Assembly (NCBI RefSeq): GCF_022844465.1
Contig: NZ_JALHLP010000021.1
Coordinates: 1-64,000, forward strand
DNA: 64,000 nt
Direction of reading: 5' to 3'
Source of the DNA: Bradyrhizobium sp.
Lineage (GTDB): Bacteria > Pseudomonadota > Alphaproteobacteria > Rhizobiales > Xanthobacteraceae
Below the pieces are notes generated by a model. The model did not search any database. It was not told the DNA's origin and worked only from the letters and a program-made list of their open reading frames with translations. Positions 60,372-64,000 of this stretch are shown here, one piece after another. Numbering within the stretch: the first letter of the stretch is position 1; every line of letters starts with the position of its first letter. Position numbers and translations under genes: made by a program.

Positions 60372-61570
60372 GCTGTTGCGGCGCCAGCCCTGGGTACGGA
60401 TCGCTTGACGAAGTCTCGCGCCTCGTCTCGTCCCGGCTCGCGGCGTTTCTCAGAACCTTGCGAGACAGCGGATTCACCGTAGGCCTCGCCGAAGGCCGGG
60501 ACGCGGCGGAACTGATGACGGCCGGCTACGCGGCCCAACCGGGCTTGTTGCGTTCGGCGTTCAAGCATCTGCTGTCGGCTCGCAAATCCGACTGGGAAAA
60601 ATTCGACGGCATATTCGATGCGTTCTGGCTCGACAAGCGCGTGCGCTCGCGGTCGATCACCACGGCCTCTTCAAAGGCTGCGAACAATCCTTCGCTCAAA
60701 ACCTTGGCGGATGGTCGACGCGACAGTGGCCAGACGGCAGCGGATCAGGTTCCGTCCCCCGAGGATGGCGGCGCCGATCGCGGCGGCGAAGGCCGCATGG
60801 AAGGGGCCTCACTTGCCGACAATCTGGCGGAAGTGGATTTCCGCAGGCTGGCCGATCCCGCGCAGATCGCGCAGGCGCACGAAGCGGCTGCGCGGCTGGC
60901 GCTGGCGATGCGCACGCGGCTGACGCGGCGCGATCTGGCGCGGCGGCGCGGCTATCGGCTGGATCTGCGCCGGACCATCCACGGCAATATCAGCCATGGC
61001 GGCGTCCCGATCGACCTCGTCAAGCGGCGGCGCAAGGAAAAACCCATGCGGCTGGTCATGCTGCTCGACGCCTCCGGATCCATGAGCATGTACACCGGCG
61101 TGTTCCTGCGGTTCATCCACGGCATCCTGGATGAGTTTCGCGAGGCCGAGGCCTTCCTGTTCCACACCAGGCTCGCCCATGTCTCCGACGCGATGAAGGA
61201 GAAGGACGCTGCGCGCGCGCTCGACCGGCTCTCGATCATGGCGCAGGGCGCGGGCGGCGGCACCCGGATCGGCGAGAGCCTGCAGACGTTTAATCGCTGG
61301 CACGCCGCGCGGGTGATCCATTCGCGCACCGTCGTGATGATCGTGTCCGACGGCTACGAGACCGGGGACGCCGCGCTGCTCGGGCGCGAAATGGCGGCGC
61401 TCGGCCGCCGCTGCCGCCGTATCGTCTGGCTCAACCCGATGATGGCGTGGCAAGGCTATTCGCCGGAGGCCAAGGGCATCAAGGCGGCGCTGCCGCATGT
61501 CGATCTCTACGCGCCGGCCAATACGTTGAAGAGCCTGACCGCGCTCGAACCCTATCTGGCCAAGCTCTGA
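60368..61570 (+). CDS. coxE: VWA-domain protein for CO dehydrogenase maturation (CoxE)
   Basis: The 400-aa protein ends in a von Willebrand A domain with a MIDAS metal site (Asp234-Ala-Ser236-Gly-Ser238 in MLLDASGSMSMY, then GGGTRIGESLQ and IVSDGYETGD). The N-terminal part is helical with a low-complexity middle. CoxE works with CoxD in copper insertion. The end overlaps the first possible codon of coxF by 1 nt. Confidence 0.93.
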   Translation: MSCCGASPGYGSLDEVSRLVSSRLAAFLRTLRDSGFTVGLAEGRDAAELMTAGYAAQPGLLRSAFKHLLSARKSDWEKFDGIFDAFWLDKRVRSRSITTASSKAANNPSLKTLADGRRDSGQTAADQVPSPEDGGADRGGEGRMEGASLADNLAEVDFRRLADPAQIAQAHEAAARLALAMRTRLTRRDLARRRGYRLDLRRTIHGNISHGGVPIDLVKRRRKEKPMRLVMLLDASGSMSMYTGVFLRFIHGILDEFREAEAFLFHTRLAHVSDAMKEKDAARALDRLSIMAQGAGGGTRIGESLQTFNRWHAARVIHSRTVVMIVSDGYETGDAALLGREMAALGRRCRRIVWLNPMMAWQGYSPEAKGIKAALPHVDLYAPANTLKSLTALEPYLAKL

Positions 61571-61581
61571 TGGAGCGATCG

Positions 61582-62436
61582 ATGACGACGCATGTCGAGG
61601 TATTGGAACTGGTGGCGCAGATGAAATCCGCCGAGCAGGCGTTCGCGCTGGCCACGGTGGTTCGCACGGTATCGGTGACCGCGGCGAAGGCTGGCGCCAA
61701 GGCGATTATCAGGCCGGATGGCACGATCATCGCGGGCTGGATCGGCGGCGGTTGCGCCCGCGGCGCGGTGCTGAAAGCAGCGCGCGAAGCGCTGGCCGAT
61801 GGTGAGCCGCGCATGGTGTCGGTGCAGCCGGAAGACATGCTGGCCGAGCTTGGCGTCCAACCGGGAGAGAATCGCGAAGGTATCCGCTTCGCCAGCAACA
61901 TGTGCCCAAGCAAGGGCACCATGGACATCTTCGTCGAGCCTGTGCTGCCGCATCCGTCGCTGGTGATCTTCGGCGCAAGCCCTGTCGCGATCTCGCTCGC
62001 CGCGCAGGCCCGGCAGCTCGGCTATCATGTTACGCTGGCCGCGCCTGCGGCCGATCGCGCCGGCGAGCCCGATGCGCATGTCGTCATCGACGGCTTCGAA
62101 CCGCGCTACCTCAACGACGCGCGCCGCTTTGTCGTGGTCTCGACCCAGGGCAAGGGCGATGAAACCGCGCTCAAGCAGGCCATGGCCGTTGCCGCCGAGT
62201 ATCACGCTTTCGTTGGCAGCCGCCGCAAGATGACGGCGCTGCGCGAAAAGCTTGTCGCCGACGGCATCGCGCGCCAGGCGCTCGATCGCGTCAAGGCTCC
62301 GGCCGGACTCGATCTCGGCGCGATCACGCCGGAGGAGATCGCGATGTCGATTCTCGCGGAAATCACTGCCGAACGCCGCCGTGGCCAGCGCGCGGCCCGT
62401 CCGTTGCAAACAGACAAGGACCTACCATGCGGATGA
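61582..62436 (+). CDS. coxF: XdhC/CoxF-family maturation factor
   Basis: The 284-aa protein has the XdhC_CoxI N-terminal domain (AFALATVVRTVSVTAAKAGAKAIIRPDGTIIAGWIGGGCARGAVLKAA) and a C-terminal Rossmann-like domain (LVIFGASPVAISLAAQARQLGYHVTLAAP). Such proteins bind the molybdenum cofactor and pass it, sulfurated, to the enzyme. ATG 61582 has GGAG 6 nt upstream; ATG 61570 is possible. The end overlaps coxG by 10 nt. Confidence 0.92.
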   Translation: MTTHVEVLELVAQMKSAEQAFALATVVRTVSVTAAKAGAKAIIRPDGTIIAGWIGGGCARGAVLKAAREALADGEPRMVSVQPEDMLAELGVQPGENREGIRFASNMCPSKGTMDIFVEPVLPHPSLVIFGASPVAISLAAQARQLGYHVTLAAPAADRAGEPDAHVVIDGFEPRYLNDARRFVVVSTQGKGDETALKQAMAVAAEYHAFVGSRRKMTALREKLVADGIARQALDRVKAPAGLDLGAITPEEIAMSILAEITAERRRGQRAARPLQTDKDLPCG

Positions 62437-62888
62437 ATGAAAGCCAGCGTATTCCAGCCCCCAAGGAAAAGGTCTGGGCTGCGCTCAACGATCCCGAGAT
62501 TTTGAAACAATGCATTCCCGGCTGTCAGTCGCTCGACATGTCCTCGCCGACCGAGATGACCGCGACCGTCGTCTTCAAGGTCGGGCCGGTGAAGGCGACC
62601 TTCGGCGGCAAGGTGACGTTGTCCGATCTCGATCCGCCGAACAGCTATAGGATTTCAGGCGAGGGGTCCGGCGGCGTCGCCGGCTTTGCCAAGGGCGGTG
62701 CCGCGGTGCGCCTGGAAGCGGAGGGGGCCGATGTCACAGTGCTTCATTACGATGTTGACGTGCAGATCGGCGGCAAGCTTGCCCAACTCGGCGCGCGCCT
62801 GCTCGATTCCACCGCCAGGAAACTCGCCGGCCTGTTCTTTGCCTCTTTCAGCGAGGTCGTCGGAAAAGCGGTTGAGGCCCGCGTCTAA
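62427..62888 (+). CDS. coxG: CO dehydrogenase subunit G (CoxG), SRPBCC fold
   Basis: CoxG anchors CO dehydrogenase at the inner face of the membrane and is reported to carry quinone to it. The 153-aa protein is one START/SRPBCC domain (IPAPKEKVWAALNDPEILKQCIPGCQSLD, YDVDVQIGGKLAQLGARLLDSTARKLAGLFFASFSEVV). It ends just after this domain, with no C-terminal hydrophobic or amphipathic tail as in the longer Oligotropha protein. ATG 62427 and 62433 are both possible; AAGGA supports 62427. Confidence 0.92.
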   Translation: MRMNESQRIPAPKEKVWAALNDPEILKQCIPGCQSLDMSSPTEMTATVVFKVGPVKATFGGKVTLSDLDPPNSYRISGEGSGGVAGFAKGGAAVRLEAEGADVTVLHYDVDVQIGGKLAQLGARLLDSTARKLAGLFFASFSEVVGKAVEARV

Positions 62889-62956
62889 ATCGCTCTCGTT
62901 CCCGACATGCTTCAGCTATGCTCCCGGTAACGTCGACTATCCAGGAGTTATTGTGC

Positions 62957-63766
62957 ATGACCGGGCAGGATTCATCGGACTGGCTTGGCCTTTCGGACCG
63001 CGTCTGCGTGGTGACGGGCGGGGGCGGCGGTATCGGTCGCGCTACGGCCATCAGCTTTGCCCAGGCTGGCGCCCGCGTCGCGGCCCTCGACGTTGACGAA
63101 AACGGCCTTGAGGCGACGCGCGTGGAGCTCGCCAAGCTCGGCGGAGGCCATGTCGTCAGCCGCTGCGACACCACGAGCGTCGAGAGCGTCACCGCCGCAT
63201 CCGAGACGATCGAAAAATCGCTGGGGCCTTGCCAGGTGCTGGTGAATACCGCCGCCGTGTTGCGCCCCGGCGGTCTTGATAGCTTGTCGCTCGCCGAGTG
63301 GAACGCGGTTCTGGCCGTCAACCTGACCGGCTACTTCCTTTGCGCGCAGATTTTCGGCCGGCAGATGCGCGGCCATCGCCGCGGCAGCCTGGTTCACGTG
63401 TCGTCGATCGCCGGCAGCAACGCGCAAGGCCAGAGCGGCGCCTACAGTGTCAGCAAGGCCGGCGTCATCATGCTCTCGCGGCAGCTCGCGAACGAATGGG
63501 GCCCGCATGGCATCCGCAGCAACGTCGTCAGTCCCGGCATGGTGATCACGCCGATGAGCCAGGCGTTTTACGATACGCCGGGGATCACCGAGCGGCGCGC
63601 CGCGGTGGTGCCTTCGCGGCGGATCGGGATGCCGCAGGACATCGCCGATGCCCTCCTGTTTCTCGCCAGCGAAAGGTCGGCCTATGTCAATGGCGAGGAG
63701 ATCATGGTCGATGGCGGCTACGCCAACATGCTGATGAATCTGGTGCCGCGGCCGGGGTTTGAATGA
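62957..63766 (+). CDS. Short-chain dehydrogenase/reductase (SDR)
   Basis: The 269-aa classical SDR has the cofactor motif TGGGGGIG (20-27), NTAA in place of NNAG (97-100), Ser149/150, and the catalytic Tyr163-x3-Lys167 (AYSVSKAG), with the C-terminal DGGYANM. Asp45 (ALDVDENG) suggests preference for NAD+. It follows coxG by 68 nt in the same direction but is not a usual cox gene. ATG 62957 has AGGAG upstream. The substrate is unknown. Confidence 0.88.
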   Translation: MTGQDSSDWLGLSDRVCVVTGGGGGIGRATAISFAQAGARVAALDVDENGLEATRVELAKLGGGHVVSRCDTTSVESVTAASETIEKSLGPCQVLVNTAAVLRPGGLDSLSLAEWNAVLAVNLTGYFLCAQIFGRQMRGHRRGSLVHVSSIAGSNAQGQSGAYSVSKAGVIMLSRQLANEWGPHGIRSNVVSPGMVITPMSQAFYDTPGITERRAAVVPSRRIGMPQDIADALLFLASERSAYVNGEEIMVDGGYANMLMNLVPRPGFE

Positions 63767-63770
63767 GGCG

Positions 63771-63860
63771 ACTGTAGGGTGCGCAAAGCGAAGCGTGCCC
63801 AACATCTATCCGCGAGCGTCATCGTGAATGGTGGGAACGCTTGCGCTTAGCCCACCACCA
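63771..63860. repeat. Dispersed repeat between the SDR gene and prs
   Basis: Words such as tagggtgcgcaaagcgaagcgtgccca and gcttgcgcttagcccacca match the hairpin repeats common between genes in Bradyrhizobium. It sits between convergent genes and probably ends both transcripts. Confidence 0.5.
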
Positions 63861-63866
63861 AGCCAA

Positions 63867-64000
63867 CTCAGTCGAACAGACTCGACACTGATTCTTCCGA
63901 CGCGGTGCGGCTGATCGCTTCTGCAATCAGCGGGGCGATCGACAGCGTGCGGATATTGGCGGCCTTGTTGACCGCGTCCGTCGGCAGGATGGAGTCGGTG
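63867..64000 (-). CDS. prs: Ribose-phosphate pyrophosphokinase, C-terminal part (cut by window edge)
   Basis: The last 43 codons and stop (TGA at 63867-63869) of a gene entering from the right can be read on the minus strand. The end reads TDSILPTDAVNKAANIRTLSIAPLIAEAISRTASEESVSSLFD (given in parts: TDSILPT, NIRTLSIAPLIAEAI, SEESVSSLFD), which matches the C-terminus of PRPP synthetase, the enzyme that makes PRPP for purine, pyrimidine and histidine synthesis. The active-site regions lie outside the window. Confidence 0.88.

Overview
This 64 kb window is GC-rich chromosomal sequence from an alphaproteobacterium of the Bradyrhizobium / Rhodopseudomonas / Afipia group (Nitrobacteraceae). This assignment is inference. 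It rests on the gene orders (ribF-ileS-lspA, petP/petR-like regulators beside ilvE, moaED-pgsA-uvrC, cysQ-like/DUF4170/DUF374/waaA/lpxK), a type II lumazine synthase behind an FMN riboswitch, a fluoroacetate-dehalogenase-like protein very close to the Rhodopseudomonas enzyme, and many short palindromic intergenic repeats of the kind that litter Bradyrhizobium chromosomes. Most of the window is ordinary housekeeping DNA with tightly packed operons, several ATGA/TTGA overlaps and a high share of TTG and GTG starts.

Layout. 0-3 kb is the only accessory-looking stretch: a short tyrosine recombinase whose start lies in a perfect 19-bp-arm palindrome, an AT-richer orphan gene for a small secreted cysteine-rich protein with a perfect FNR/FixK box at class II spacing, about 0.9 kb of dispersed repeats, and a DUF6101 gene. 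3.2-9.1 kb: pmbA/tldE, a CysQ-like phosphatase, DUF4170, a DUF374 acyltransferase, waaA (kdtA) and lpxK for lipid A-Kdo assembly, then convergent DUF2093. 9.2-16.2 kb: a dienelactone-hydrolase-fold protein lacking its nucleophile, xseA, purD, an acyl-CoA dehydrogenase, the fluoroacetate-dehalogenase-like hydrolase and tadA. 16.3-21.5 kb: an RluB-type pseudouridine synthase with a 370-residue charged disordered head, rsmD, mutL and arfB. 21.6-30.1 kb (minus): ribF, ileS, lspA, an exported protein of unknown function and a catalytic/non-catalytic M16 peptidase pair. 30.3-41.8 kb: orphan cheY, a HAD hydrolase, a degenerate EAL protein, an omega-aminotransferase, prmB, moaE, moaD, pgsA, uvrC, an outer-membrane beta-barrel with an upstream CtrA-type box, a cold-shock protein and rlmJ. 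41.8-54 kb: an RNase T2 homologue, three small exported proteins, a MarR / response regulator / histidine kinase operon, ilvE, hisS, a tautomerase, proC, ybjN, aroQ, and the FMN riboswitch with ribH2.

The most striking system is at 54.2-62.9 kb: an aerobic CO dehydrogenase (cox) cluster in the order MHYT-LytTR regulator, coxM, coxS, coxL, coxD, coxE, coxF, coxG. CoxL carries the AYRCSFR loop that marks form I (true Mo-Cu CO dehydrogenase), with Cys385 and Glu760 each three residues from the positions I recall for the Oligotropha enzyme. Between the regulator gene and coxM lies a pair of 12-bp direct repeats exactly 21 bp apart, the geometry expected of a LytTR operator. Together these suggest a membrane MHYT sensor that binds DNA directly and switches on the enzyme whose genes follow it. 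The window ends in the C-terminal codons of prs (minus strand).

No rRNA, tRNA or CRISPR array was seen. All family assignments come from reading the sequence and from memory of the families; no search was run.
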